Shown piece by piece: positions 7,699-15,376 of a stretch of 53,927 nt of DNA (position 1 is the stretch's first letter; each line of letters opens with the position of its first letter). The position numbers and the translations under genes are program-made. The notes under the pieces are model-generated. The model did no database searches. It saw only the letters and a list, made by a program, of their open reading frames with translations, and had not been told where the DNA came from. Origin of the DNA: an uncultured Eubacterium sp. (GTDB lineage: Bacteria > Bacillota > Clostridia > Oscillospirales > Acutalibacteraceae); NCBI GenBank assembly GCA_905233545.1, contig CAJOEV010000007.1:1-53927 (forward strand), read 5' to 3'.

Positions 7699-8142
7699 TT
7701 AGAACGGAAGGTCGTCTTCGCTTTCGCTGTCAACAATTTCCTCAAAATCGCTGTTGTCCGCATTTGAATAGCTCGGAGCAGCCTGAGTGAATTCACGGTT
7801 CTGGAAATCGGTTCCCGATTCAGCCTTTGAACCGCAGAATGAAACGTTGTTAGCAACAACCTCAACTTGTTTTCTCTTATTACCGTCTCTGTCGGTATAA
7901 TTGCTTGTCTGGATTGAACCTTCAACAGCAATCATTGATCCCTTGCGGAAATAACGTGAAATGAATTCCGCAGTCTGTCTCCATGCAACGCAGTCGATAA
8001 AATCAGCCTGGCGGTCTTCGCCCGATCTCTGATAATTTCTGTCGCATGCAACCTGGAAACGAATAACCGAAACTCCGCTCGGAGTTGATTTTAACTCGGG
8101 ATCGTAAGTTAATCTTCCCATTAATGCAACTGTATTAATCAT
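7699..8142 (-). CDS. ssb: Single-stranded DNA-binding protein
   Basis: This 147-residue protein has an OB fold at about 1-105 (MINTVALMGRLTYDPELK, FIDCVAWRQTAEFISRYFRKG). A disordered acidic linker follows, and the chain ends in the DDLPF tip that recruits repair and replication partners. It coats single-stranded DNA during replication and recombination. The position between rpsF and rpsR is the standard Firmicutes arrangement. Its stop and the rpsF stop/start context are only 2 bases apart, so it is co-transcribed from the rpsF promoter. Confidence 0.97.
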   Translation of the reverse strand: MINTVALMGRLTYDPELKSTPSGVSVIRFQVACDRNYQRSGEDRQADFIDCVAWRQTAEFISRYFRKGSMIAVEGSIQTSNYTDRDGNKRKQVEVVANNVSFCGSKAESGTDFQNREFTQAAPSYSNADNSDFEEIVDSESEDDLPF

Positions 8143-8144
8143 AC

Positions 8145-8435
8145 TTATTCTCCTTTAGCTACGATGAGTGAACGGAGAACGCCGTCGGTAATGTTAATTA
8201 CACGGTCGAGCTCTGCAGGGAATGATTCATCACAAGAGAAATTGATAAGAACATAGTAGCCCTCAGCCTCGTAGTTAATCGGGTATGCAAGCTTTCTCTT
8301 GCCCCAATCCTCAACTTCGCCAAGAGTGCCATTCTTAGAAATAAGGTCAGTGAACTTGGTCTTTAAAGCTTCTACTGCCTCGTCACCCTTTGTGAGTGAA
8401 TAAACCATAACGATTTCGTAATTTCTTAATGCCAT
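8145..8435 (-). CDS. rpsF: 30S ribosomal protein S6
   Basis: The start is the ATG at 8435, preceded by aaggaggtg; a 23-residue in-frame upstream extension has no such site. The 96-residue product begins MALRNYEIVMVYS, contains WGKRKLAYPINYEAEGYYVLINF and has the usual ferredoxin-like S6 fold and length. S6 forms a heterodimer with S18 on the 30S platform. It leads the rpsF-ssb-rpsR operon under a consensus promoter. Confidence 0.95.
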   Translation of the reverse strand: MALRNYEIVMVYSLTKGDEAVEALKTKFTDLISKNGTLGEVEDWGKRKLAYPINYEAEGYYVLINFSCDESFPAELDRVINITDGVLRSLIVAKGE

Positions 8436-8506
8436 CTTTAGCACCTCCTTCTGGACATTCGGCGCGATATCTCCTCGCGCAAGGATATTAGCCTGATACT
8501 TCAAGC
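8436..8506 (-). promoter_or_regulatory. rpsF 5' leader, possible S6:S18 autoregulatory RNA
   Basis: The leader can form a stem gcgcga/tcgcgc with loop ggagata, directly followed by CCGAATGTCC. A CCG next to a stem is the hallmark of the known S6:S18-binding rpsF leader motif of many bacteria. The match is by eye and partial; no covariance model was run. Confidence 0.35.
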
Positions 8507-8512
8507 CCTAAC

Positions 8513-8541
8513 ATTATATCAACTTAATATAACGTTGTCAA
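8513..8541 (-). promoter_or_regulatory. Consensus sigma-A promoter of rpsF-ssb-rpsR
   Basis: On the minus strand a perfect TTGACA (8541-8536), an exact 17-base spacer and a perfect TATAAT (8518-8513) are seen. This is the only fully consensus promoter found in the window, consistent with ribosomal protein expression. Confidence 0.9.
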
Positions 8542-8575
8542 TAATTAAATATTGATGTTTTATTATATAAAATTA

Positions 8576-10138
8576 CTATATATTGATGATTTCATTTATT
8601 CGCTTTAAATCCTGTGAAAATCTTCGCTGAGAAATCAGCATAACAAGTGTGTCGCCGTCTTTTAAAACCGTGTCTCCCTTCGGGGTAATCGGAACTTCGT
8701 TTCGCTCAACGGAAACGATAACGCAGTGTTTTCCCCAGTCGATATCTGCAATCTTCTTTTCATTTATCGGACTGCCGATGGGGATGGTAAAGGTTTGAAG
8801 CACCTTTTCGTTTGAAGATGTGTCAAGGGTGGGAGAATCGGTCTTTTCAACTGCTTTTTCAAAGAGAATTGAGTAAAACGGCGCAGTTCCGATTGTGTTT
8901 GCAATTGCGTATGAAATAAAGCTGACCGTTGCAATCGGGAGCAGTGAATTCATATTTCCCGTAAGCTCGAAAACAAGAATAATTCCCGTAAGCGGAGCGC
9001 GCACGATTGAAGCGAAAAGTCCTGCCATTCCGATAATGACGAATTCCTCGAACAAATCCTCATTCAGATTGAGCGTGCCTATTGCAATATTTCCGAAAAT
9101 TGCACCGAGATATGCGCCGAGTATGCAAAGCGGATAGAGTGTTCCTCCGGGTGCGCCCGATGAGAATGAAAATGCACCGAAAAGGAATTTTGCAAGGAGC
9201 AAAACGGCAAGAATTTTAAGCTCGGGGCGCTGGGTTATAAGAAGATTTGCCATGCTGTGACCGCCGCAGAGAATCTGCGGAACATAAAGTCCGATAATTC
9301 CGCTGATTAAAAATACAAAAGCAAGCTTAATCGGATTTGGCAGTTTAATCTTTTTGAAAAGCTTCTGCGCCTTAACCATTATGATGTTGTATGAAGCGCC
9401 GGAAACACCGAAAACAACGCCCATAATAACAAGTAGCCAGTAGTTTCTCAGTGCAAGCGTTGCGGTGTCATAGTGAAAAATTGTGTCCTGACCGAAAAAG
9501 ATTTTTGAAACGTAATCGGCTGTTATTGCCGAAACAATTCCCATAGTCAGAAGCGCTTTGTCAAACGAGTGGTGAAGCTCTTCAAGAACAAACATTGTTC
9601 CTGCAATCGGAGCGTTGAACGCTGCCGCCATACCTGCTCCTGCACCGCAGGAAATCATTCGCAGTTCGGTTGTTTTGTCGCTTTTTGTAATTCTTGCAAC
9701 GCCCTTTGCAGCCATTCCTCCAAGCTGTACTGAAGGTCCCTCTCTGCCGAGGGAGAGTCCGCAGAAAACCGAGGTTGTTCCGCCGATGAATTTTGCAAGA
9801 ATAACCCTCCACCAGTTGAGCGAGAAATAGCCCCGTATTTCACCCGAAACCTGGGGTATGCCGCTTCCTGCAGCATCGGGCTCAAGCTTGTTGATGAATG
9901 AAACAAGTACTCCGAGCAGTGCCGCAAAAACAAGCCAGAGAGCAATTTTTGCGGGTGAGCCCTTGACGAAGTCAAGCACTTTCATAAGTGAGCTTTCGGC
10001 AAACTGCAAAGCATATCTGTATAAAACGCAAATAAGTCCTGAGGCGATACCCACCTCAAGACCTCTTATTATCAGATATATGCTTTCCGTTTTCTTGAAA
10101 CGGAGCTTTCTTATGGTTGTTTTTTCTTTATTGCTCAT
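8576..10138 (-). CDS. ClC-family chloride channel/antiporter with TrkA-C domain
   Basis: This 520-residue membrane protein carries the three ClC selectivity motifs: GSGIP (91-95), GREGP (131-135, with the gating Glu133) and a late GAPGGTLYP segment. AGMAAAFNAPIAGTMFVLEEL is also typical. About the last 85 residues form a cytosolic TrkA-C-like domain (PIGSPINEKKIADIDWGKHCVIVSVERN, then GDTVLKDGDTLVML), a common regulatory addition in Firmicutes. It would move chloride, or another anion such as fluoride or nitrate, probably in exchange for protons since both gating and proton-path Glu residues appear present. The start overlaps the plsY stop by 11 bases. Confidence 0.9.
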   Translation of the reverse strand: MSNKEKTTIRKLRFKKTESIYLIIRGLEVGIASGLICVLYRYALQFAESSLMKVLDFVKGSPAKIALWLVFAALLGVLVSFINKLEPDAAGSGIPQVSGEIRGYFSLNWWRVILAKFIGGTTSVFCGLSLGREGPSVQLGGMAAKGVARITKSDKTTELRMISCGAGAGMAAAFNAPIAGTMFVLEELHHSFDKALLTMGIVSAITADYVSKIFFGQDTIFHYDTATLALRNYWLLVIMGVVFGVSGASYNIIMVKAQKLFKKIKLPNPIKLAFVFLISGIIGLYVPQILCGGHSMANLLITQRPELKILAVLLLAKFLFGAFSFSSGAPGGTLYPLCILGAYLGAIFGNIAIGTLNLNEDLFEEFVIIGMAGLFASIVRAPLTGIILVFELTGNMNSLLPIATVSFISYAIANTIGTAPFYSILFEKAVEKTDSPTLDTSSNEKVLQTFTIPIGSPINEKKIADIDWGKHCVIVSVERNEVPITPKGDTVLKDGDTLVMLISQRRFSQDLKRINEIINI

Positions 10139-10853
10139 TATCAGCTTTCTTTTTCTTACCCGAACCGATTTTGTTTTCCTCGCCTTTTAAAAGGCGTTTT
10201 ATGTTGTCTTTGTGCTTATATAAAACGATAATTGAGAATAAAATTGATATTGCAAGGGCAATCAGTCTGAAAAGCATTTCCTTATCGCCGAAGGTGTTTT
10301 TAGGTGCGATTGAAGGCGGGAAAAATCTATATTCCCTGTCAAAAAGGAAAAACGTGCAAACGGGATAAACGATTGCAAAAAGGATTGATGAAAATGAAAT
10401 GTATTTTGTGATGAAAACAATTGCAAAAAACAGAATAAATCCCAAAACAAACATTCTCCAGTCAAGAATACATATCATAGCCGCGCAAACGGTTACGCCC
10501 TTGCCGCCCTTGAAACCGAAGAAGCAGGGATAGATGTGACCTATAAAACAGAAGAAGCCCGAAACAACCTTGAAGAAGTATTCGTACTTAAAGAATATCG
10601 TCGGTGCAACCCTGCTGAAAATGAGATAAACAACAAGGTATGCAATAATAACTTTTAGAAAATCGAGCACAAAAGCGAGAATTCCATACGCCTTGCCGTA
10701 GGTGCGCACCATATTTGTTGCGCCTGCATTTCCGCTTCCCGAATTTCTTATATCGCCCTTTTTAAGAACCTTGCTCATAATTATTGAAGAGTTTAAGCTT
10801 CCGAAAAGATATGAAAAAACTGCGCTTATTAAAAGCAAAATAACTGTTTTCAT
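10128..10853 (-). CDS. plsY: Acyl-phosphate:glycerol-3-phosphate acyltransferase PlsY
   Basis: This inner-membrane enzyme transfers an acyl group from acyl-phosphate to glycerol-3-phosphate, making lysophosphatidate for phospholipids. The 241-residue protein shows FGSLNSSII, the glycerol-phosphate site motif GSGNAGATNM and FKGGKGV, with about seven hydrophobic segments. The length is slightly above the usual 200 or so because of a Lys-rich C-terminal tail. The start has gagggtg upstream. It overlaps the ClC gene, so the two are one transcript. Confidence 0.93.
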   Translation of the reverse strand: MKTVILLLISAVFSYLFGSLNSSIIMSKVLKKGDIRNSGSGNAGATNMVRTYGKAYGILAFVLDFLKVIIAYLVVYLIFSRVAPTIFFKYEYFFKVVSGFFCFIGHIYPCFFGFKGGKGVTVCAAMICILDWRMFVLGFILFFAIVFITKYISFSSILFAIVYPVCTFFLFDREYRFFPPSIAPKNTFGDKEMLFRLIALAISILFSIIVLYKHKDNIKRLLKGEENKIGSGKKKKADNEQ

Positions 10854-10881
10854 TGAATCACCCTCTGTGTTTGTTAAAAGA

Positions 10882-10910
10882 ATTATAGCAGTGTTTATTT
10901 AAAAAGTTAA
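10882..10910 (-). promoter_or_regulatory. Promoter of plsY
   Basis: On the minus strand TTAACT (10910-10905), a 17-base spacer and TATAAT (10887-10882) lie 29 bases before the plsY start codon. Confidence 0.6.
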
Positions 10911-10972
10911 GTACTTTAAGGGATTTTTATTAATTATTTATATAAAATTAATCTAAAAAAAAAGATAAATAA

Positions 10973-11001
10973 TTGAAAAACGCAGTAAACTGTAATATAA
11001 T
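10973..11001 (+). promoter_or_regulatory. Promoter of degV gene
   Basis: TTGAAA (10973-10978), 17 bases, then TATAAT (10996-11001). An ORF extension upstream of the true start overlaps this promoter, supporting the later start codon. Confidence 0.75.
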
Positions 11002-11029
11002 TAAGCGAAAAAATTTAAGGAGAATGCTT

Positions 11030-11902
11030 ATGAGAGATTTTGTTTTGGTAACAGATTCATCCTGTGATTTAACACAGGAGCTTGCAGAAAAATTTGAATT
11101 AACCGTTGTTCCTTTGACTGTTGATATCGACGGAAAAATATATACTAACTATCTTGACGGAAGGGATATCGGATTCAAAGAGTTCTATGACCGTTCAAGA
11201 GCAAAGGCGGACATAAAGAGCTCATGCCCGAGTCCCGACGCTTTCAAAACTGCGTTCAAGGAAATTCTTGACAGCGGAAAGGATATTCTTTATCTCGGCT
11301 TTTCTTCAGCCCTTTCCGCAACAACCCAGAATGCCAGAATAGTTGCAGAGGAGCTCAGCGAGGAATATCCCGAAGCAAAGATTATTGTTGTTGATTCACT
11401 TTGCGCTTCAATGGGCGAGGGACTTTTCATTAAATATGTTTATGACGAAAAGCAGAAGGGCAAAACAATCGAAGAGGTTGCTCAGTATGCTGAGGATATC
11501 AAGCTTAACATCTGCCATTGGTTTACCGTAACCGACCTTATGCACCTTAAGAGAGGCGGAAGAATCAGCGCAACAACAGCTATTGCAGGAACAGCGCTCA
11601 ATGTTAAGCCCGTTATGCACGTTGACAACGAGGGCAGACTTATCAATGTCGGCAAGGCTCGCGGAAGAAAGGCTTCAATTCAGGCGCTTTTTGACCATAT
11701 GAAAGAGACCATTGAAAATCCGAAGGAGCAGACAATTTACATAAGCCACGGCGACTGTGAGGACGAGGTCAAGGAATTTGCAAAGCAGATTAAAAAAGAG
11801 CTCGGCGTCAAAGAGGTTGTTATAAACATCATCGGTCCCGTTATCGGATGCCACACAGGCGCAGGCGTTATTGCACTCTTCTTCTACGGAACACAGAGAT
11901 AA
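11030..11902 (+). CDS. DegV family fatty-acid-binding protein
   Basis: The start is ATG 11030, 7 bases after aaggag; ATG 11024 is too close to the site. The 290-residue protein has the DegV fold landmarks: FVLVTDSSCDLTQ at the N-terminus, SCPSPDAF, GFSSALSATTQNA and a C-terminal IGPVIGCHTGAGVIALFFYG. DegV/FakB proteins bind a single fatty acid and, with the kinase FakA, feed exogenous fatty acids into phospholipids. No fakA lies next to it, although plsY, which uses acyl-phosphate, is divergently transcribed next door. That is a functional link worth noting. It is monocistronic with its own promoter and terminator. Confidence 0.9.
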   Translation: MRDFVLVTDSSCDLTQELAEKFELTVVPLTVDIDGKIYTNYLDGRDIGFKEFYDRSRAKADIKSSCPSPDAFKTAFKEILDSGKDILYLGFSSALSATTQNARIVAEELSEEYPEAKIIVVDSLCASMGEGLFIKYVYDEKQKGKTIEEVAQYAEDIKLNICHWFTVTDLMHLKRGGRISATTAIAGTALNVKPVMHVDNEGRLINVGKARGRKASIQALFDHMKETIENPKEQTIYISHGDCEDEVKEFAKQIKKELGVKEVVINIIGPVIGCHTGAGVIALFFYGTQR

Positions 11903-11909
11903 CAAAAAA

Positions 11910-11938
11910 GATTGTCGGATTTCCGACAATCTTTTTTT
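11910..11938. terminator. Bidirectional terminator between degV and the cobalamin-regulated gene
   Basis: A perfect 10-bp stem gattgtcgga/tccgacaatc with a 2-base centre (11910-11931) is followed by ttttttt and preceded by an A run, so it serves the convergent genes on both sides. Confidence 0.9.
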
Positions 11939-11940
11939 GC

Positions 11941-14085
11941 TTATTTTGTTTTAACGGTTTTGTAAGCGCTCCAATCGGAATAATACTTTGTTCCGTTTAC
12001 AGTTTTGTATGTTCTTACTTCAACGAAGTATTTCTTATTTGCCTTAAGTCCTGAGACTTTTTTGCTTGTTGTTTTGCTTGATGAAACGGTTTTTGTATTA
12101 TATTTTTTGAAGTTTTTATCTGTTGAATATCTGATTTGATATCCGCTTGTCTGAACGCTTTGCTTGCTCCATTTAGCAGTGAAGCCTTTTTTGTTTGCAG
12201 TAAGCTTTGTGAGTTTTGTTCCCTTTGGATTAATCTTAAAGGTTTTTGTAACGCTTCCGCTGTAATTACCCTTGAAGGTGATTATTGCTTTTGCAGTTCC
12301 GACCTTTTTGTTGTTTGAATATTTAACTGTGTAGTTTGAAGCTGAAACGGTTTTGCCGTTGCTGTCTTTAACGGTAACCTTCGGCTTCTTTTCTGAATTC
12401 GAATAGGTGTATTTAGAGCTTGAAAGGCTGACTGTTTTTGGATAATAAATTGTTGTTTTAGATGTTTTTTCGCAAATAACACAGGTTTTGGTTATACTTC
12501 CGTTTTTCTTTGTTGTTGCCTTAACGGTTTTTGTTTTTATTATTTCCTCAGTGTGTTCAAAGCTTTGAGAGTTAACCTCATTTCTGAAGTATTCAAGGGA
12601 TAAAAGAGCATCCTTGGTTGCATATGCGTTCACTTCATCGGTGTAGCAGAAAACACCGGCTTTATTGCTTTCAAATCCTTCAACAAGGTTTTTATAATAT
12701 GTGAAAGCAGTTTCAATATCACCAACCGATGCAAATGCCATCATTGCAAGCGCGGTTGAATCCGCGTTAACATCGGGAGCCCACTGAGGGTCGCAGTACG
12801 CGCCGTTTTCTTTGGTATATGATTTTATAACAGCTTTTGCGTCTTCAACATATTCAGCATAGCTATCCTTATATTTTGCAATTGAGCTTAAGAAGTGAGC
12901 GGTGTTGTCACAGGAAAATCCCCAGTAGTTGAGTCCGCTGCCCTTAACATAGAAATCTGCAATATATTTATCACAGAGCGTTTTTGCAAAGTTATCACTT
13001 GCAGCTTCAATCGCAGCTCTGTAGTAATACGGATGATAGGAAGCAGTTAAATCAATGCTCTCAAAAGCATCTATAAGATTATACCCCTCAAAATCAGCAG
13101 GGTTAATGCCGAGAATGAAAAGAATCTGAATAACAGCGCCGTAAATTCCCATTTCGCTGTTAAATCCTGCAACAGCAGGAGTAACAAGCTTTCCGCCGTT
13201 TGAATCAAGATTTTCCTTAACGCTTGAAAGAAATGTTTCTTCATATATGCTTGTATCATAGCCCGATTTTAAATATGTTAAAAAGTCAACCGCGTTTTCC
13301 ACGCTGAAGGAATCAATGCCTCCCAAAAGGTATTCAGCACCGCCAAAGGTTTCTTTTTCAACATAATCATAAAGCTGAGTTGAAACATTAATTACACACC
13401 AGGGCGCAAAAATCGGAGCACCGCCGATATTGTTTTCCGTGCTGATTTTATATGTTCCGATTTTATCAAAAGAAAGGGCTATTTCGCCTTTTTCGTCGGT
13501 TGTTCCCTTAACTTCGCCGTTAACTGTTATGCTTGCATTAGCAACAGGAAGAATAACGGGAGCCCAGCTTTCGTCATAACCCTCTTTTTTAAGTGTTAAA
13601 GTAACCTCTTCAGAAGTAAAAGCGTTTTTCTGACGGGCTTCAAAGAAGGTGTATGCATCGCTCCAGCCGACAGCGTCCTGATAAAACATATATTCAACAT
13701 AGTCACCGTCTTTAACCGTGTCATTCAGTCCGCCTGCGTAGTTTGAGCTGACGCGATAAGATAAGGTTCCTGCATCCTTATCGAATGCAGTGAGAATCCA
13801 GCTGCCGTTTATTGTTAATAAATCGGTGCTTCCAAATATATTAAGGTGCGCAGCAATCGTTGCGTCAAGAACTGTGGGTTCATTTCCTTCATCGGTGTAG
13901 CCATATTTATCCGATAAATCTGCCGAAACCTCAATCACTGTGGGTTCCTTGATAAATCCACCGTCATAAACACTGAATTCAACGCTCGCGGATTTTGCTT
14001 CTTCATCTGCAAAAACAGCCGTGCCTGCCCCAAGGCTTGATACAGCAAGAACAATTGATAATAAAATTGATAATGTCTTTTTCAT
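11941..14085 (-). CDS. Secreted transcobalamin-like protein (DUF4430 + alpha/alpha toroid), cobalamin-riboswitch controlled
   Basis: The start is the ATG at 14085, preceded by ggagga. The 714-residue protein has a signal peptide (1-26, ending AVFA). A DUF4430-like beta domain follows (about 36-145; PTVLDATIAAHL, LLTINGSWIL, VKDGDYVEYMFY). Next come a small beta domain (about 180-240), a helical region (about 245-505) with NADSTALAMMAFAS typical of alpha6/alpha6 toroids, a CxxC pair (535-538), an Ig-like module and an FN3-like C-terminus. Mammalian intrinsic factor and transcobalamin consist of a toroid plus a DUF4430-like beta domain that together clamp cobalamin. Here the beta domain comes first, and a cobalamin riboswitch precedes the gene. 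I infer an extracellular cobalamin or cobinamide capture protein. There is no sorting motif, so its surface attachment is unclear. Confidence 0.65.
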   Translation of the reverse strand: MKKTLSILLSIVLAVSSLGAGTAVFADEEAKSASVEFSVYDGGFIKEPTVIEVSADLSDKYGYTDEGNEPTVLDATIAAHLNIFGSTDLLTINGSWILTAFDKDAGTLSYRVSSNYAGGLNDTVKDGDYVEYMFYQDAVGWSDAYTFFEARQKNAFTSEEVTLTLKKEGYDESWAPVILPVANASITVNGEVKGTTDEKGEIALSFDKIGTYKISTENNIGGAPIFAPWCVINVSTQLYDYVEKETFGGAEYLLGGIDSFSVENAVDFLTYLKSGYDTSIYEETFLSSVKENLDSNGGKLVTPAVAGFNSEMGIYGAVIQILFILGINPADFEGYNLIDAFESIDLTASYHPYYYRAAIEAASDNFAKTLCDKYIADFYVKGSGLNYWGFSCDNTAHFLSSIAKYKDSYAEYVEDAKAVIKSYTKENGAYCDPQWAPDVNADSTALAMMAFASVGDIETAFTYYKNLVEGFESNKAGVFCYTDEVNAYATKDALLSLEYFRNEVNSQSFEHTEEIIKTKTVKATTKKNGSITKTCVICEKTSKTTIYYPKTVSLSSSKYTYSNSEKKPKVTVKDSNGKTVSASNYTVKYSNNKKVGTAKAIITFKGNYSGSVTKTFKINPKGTKLTKLTANKKGFTAKWSKQSVQTSGYQIRYSTDKNFKKYNTKTVSSSKTTSKKVSGLKANKKYFVEVRTYKTVNGTKYYSDWSAYKTVKTK

Positions 14086-14098
14086 ATTTTCCTCCAAT

Positions 14099-14127
14099 AA
14101 AAAAACTCTTCCCGGCAGAGAAGAGTT
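14099..14127 (-). terminator. Riboswitch expression-platform terminator
   Basis: On the minus strand AACTCTTC pairs with GAAGAGTT (14127-14120 with 14111-14104), followed by a run of Ts just 14 bases before the start codon. A second smaller hairpin with a T run (ggcat/atgcc, 14142-14154) lies upstream. Both would stop transcription when cobalamin is bound. Confidence 0.75.
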
Positions 14128-14164
14128 GCATAGCGAAAAAAGGCATAAAATGCCGTTTTCAGCC

Positions 14165-14375
14165 GAATTCTTCCGTTGCCCAAGAATATACTGAACGGCA
14201 CTGGAGATTCGAATCTTCAATGCCTATGCAGCGCGTCTCCCGACTTATGATATAGAAGCTTTGCTTCATCGAATCTGCCTTCTCAAGAATTAATCTCAAT
14301 GGCATATCAGATTCTTTTCGTCAAATACGGTAATGGCGGTTGCTCGGGATTCTCACCCGATTCCGTTTGCTGCAA
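14165..14375 (-). ncRNA. Cobalamin riboswitch (AdoCbl-type element)
   Basis: Read on the minus strand, the region has the conserved blocks of cobalamin riboswitches in order. AACGGAATCGGGTGAGAATC and CCGAGCAACCGCCATTACCG come first (14341-14370), then TTTGACG, GAGAAGGCAGATTCGATG, and the B12-box equivalent AAGTCGGGAGACGCGC (14247-14232). A terminator hairpin follows directly before the downstream start. Block order and spacing fit the family; boundaries are approximate. It should switch the secreted protein off when cobalamin is plentiful. Confidence 0.85.
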
Positions 14376-14379
14376 TAAT

Positions 14380-14408
14380 AATATAACATTATACAGTTTA
14401 TTATTCAA
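14380..14408 (-). promoter_or_regulatory. Promoter of the cobalamin riboswitch transcript
   Basis: On the minus strand TTGAAT (14408-14403), 17 bases, TATATT (14385-14380), placing the transcript start at the 5' edge of the riboswitch. A TATAAT a few bases upstream is an alternative -10 without a good -35. Confidence 0.6.
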
Positions 14409-14418
14409 GATGTTATTA

Positions 14419-14447
14419 TTGAATTGTTGATGAAATAATGATATACT
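14419..14447 (+). promoter_or_regulatory. Promoter of DUF4250-radC-hypB
   Basis: TTGAAT (14419-14424), 17 bases, TATACT (14442-14447), ending 34 bases before the DUF4250 start. Confidence 0.65.
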
Positions 14448-14481
14448 AAATTAACAAAATTATTTATCAGTGAGAAAAAAT

Positions 14482-14658
14482 ATGAGTTTACCAAACGACC
14501 CGTTTATGCTTCTCAGCGTTATCAATATGAAACTCAGGGATTCCTATTCGTCTCTTGATGCGCTTTGCGATGATATGAACGAAAGCAGAGAAAAAATTGA
14601 AGAAACCCTTAATAATGCAGGCTTTGAATACGACAAAACAACAAATTCTTTCAGGTAA
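14482..14658 (+). CDS. DUF4250 family small protein
   Basis: This 58-residue protein begins MSLPNDPFMLLSVINMKLRD, continues SSLDALCDDM and ends AGFEYDKTTNSFR, the full pattern of DUF4250, a family of small Firmicutes proteins of unknown function. The helical layout (LDALCDDMNESREKIEETLNNAG) resembles a small helix-turn-helix-like fold. ATG 14482 is chosen over an upstream in-frame GTG because family members begin close to the NDPxMLLS motif; the ribosome binding site is weak. It lies 8 bases before radC, so the two are co-transcribed, but I infer no shared role. Confidence 0.75.
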   Translation: MSLPNDPFMLLSVINMKLRDSYSSLDALCDDMNESREKIEETLNNAGFEYDKTTNSFR

Positions 14659-14666
14659 GAGGAAAT

Positions 14667-15362
14667 ATGGCAGAAATAAGCAGAGAAAAACACAGGGAAA
14701 GAGTAAGACAGGCATATCTCAAAAACTCATTTGAATCAATGAGCGATTCAAATGTTTTGGAGCTGCTGCTTTTTTATGCAATTCCCCGAAAAGATGTTAA
14801 AGAAATTTCATATGCTCTGCTTAACCGTTTCGGCTCGCTTGAAGGAGTGTTTGACGCCGATATGAAGGAGCTTGTTAAGGTTGACGGCGTTGGAGAAAAT
14901 ACGGCAATTCTTATCAATCTTTTTAAGAATATAGATTCAAGGCTTGATAAAAACAAAAATCTTTCTGTAAAGAAAATTGATGATTCGAAAAAAGCGATGG
15001 AGTTTGCGAAAAACGAGCTTTCGAATTTAACAAAGGAAGAAATTCTGATAATAACGCTTGATAACAGTCTGAATGTTATCTCGGTTAACAATGTGTCCCA
15101 GGGCATTTCAAATTTTGCAAGCGTTGAGCCGTACAGAATTATGGAATGCATTTTTAAGGACAATGCATCAAACATTATTATTGCCCACAATCACCCGAAG
15201 GGCAGTGTTGACCCGTCGCATGAGGATATTGATTTCACTCTTGAAATTATTCAGCTTTGCCGAAAGGTTAAGGTGAATGTAAACGACCATATAATAGTTG
15301 GCGCCAACGAAACGCTTTCAATGGTGAGCGACCTCAGATATTCAATGTTTTTTGACCGTTAA
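14667..15362 (+). CDS. radC: RadC family JAMM-domain protein
   Basis: This 231-residue protein has an N-terminal helix-hairpin-helix segment (KVDGVGENTA, about 71-80). A C-terminal JAMM/MPN metalloprotease-like domain carries HNHPKGSVDPSHED, with His174, His176 and Asp187 as metal ligands. RadC was once linked to DNA repair, but its biochemical role remains unsettled; related proteins act in competence and on phage or plasmid DNA. The complete metal motif suggests an active protein. It sits between DUF4250 and hypB with short gaps (8 and 14 bases). Confidence 0.92.
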   Translation: MAEISREKHRERVRQAYLKNSFESMSDSNVLELLLFYAIPRKDVKEISYALLNRFGSLEGVFDADMKELVKVDGVGENTAILINLFKNIDSRLDKNKNLSVKKIDDSKKAMEFAKNELSNLTKEEILIITLDNSLNVISVNNVSQGISNFASVEPYRIMECIFKDNASNIIIAHNHPKGSVDPSHEDIDFTLEIIQLCRKVKVNVNDHIIVGANETLSMVSDLRYSMFFDR

Positions 15363-15376
15363 AAAGGAGAATAATT

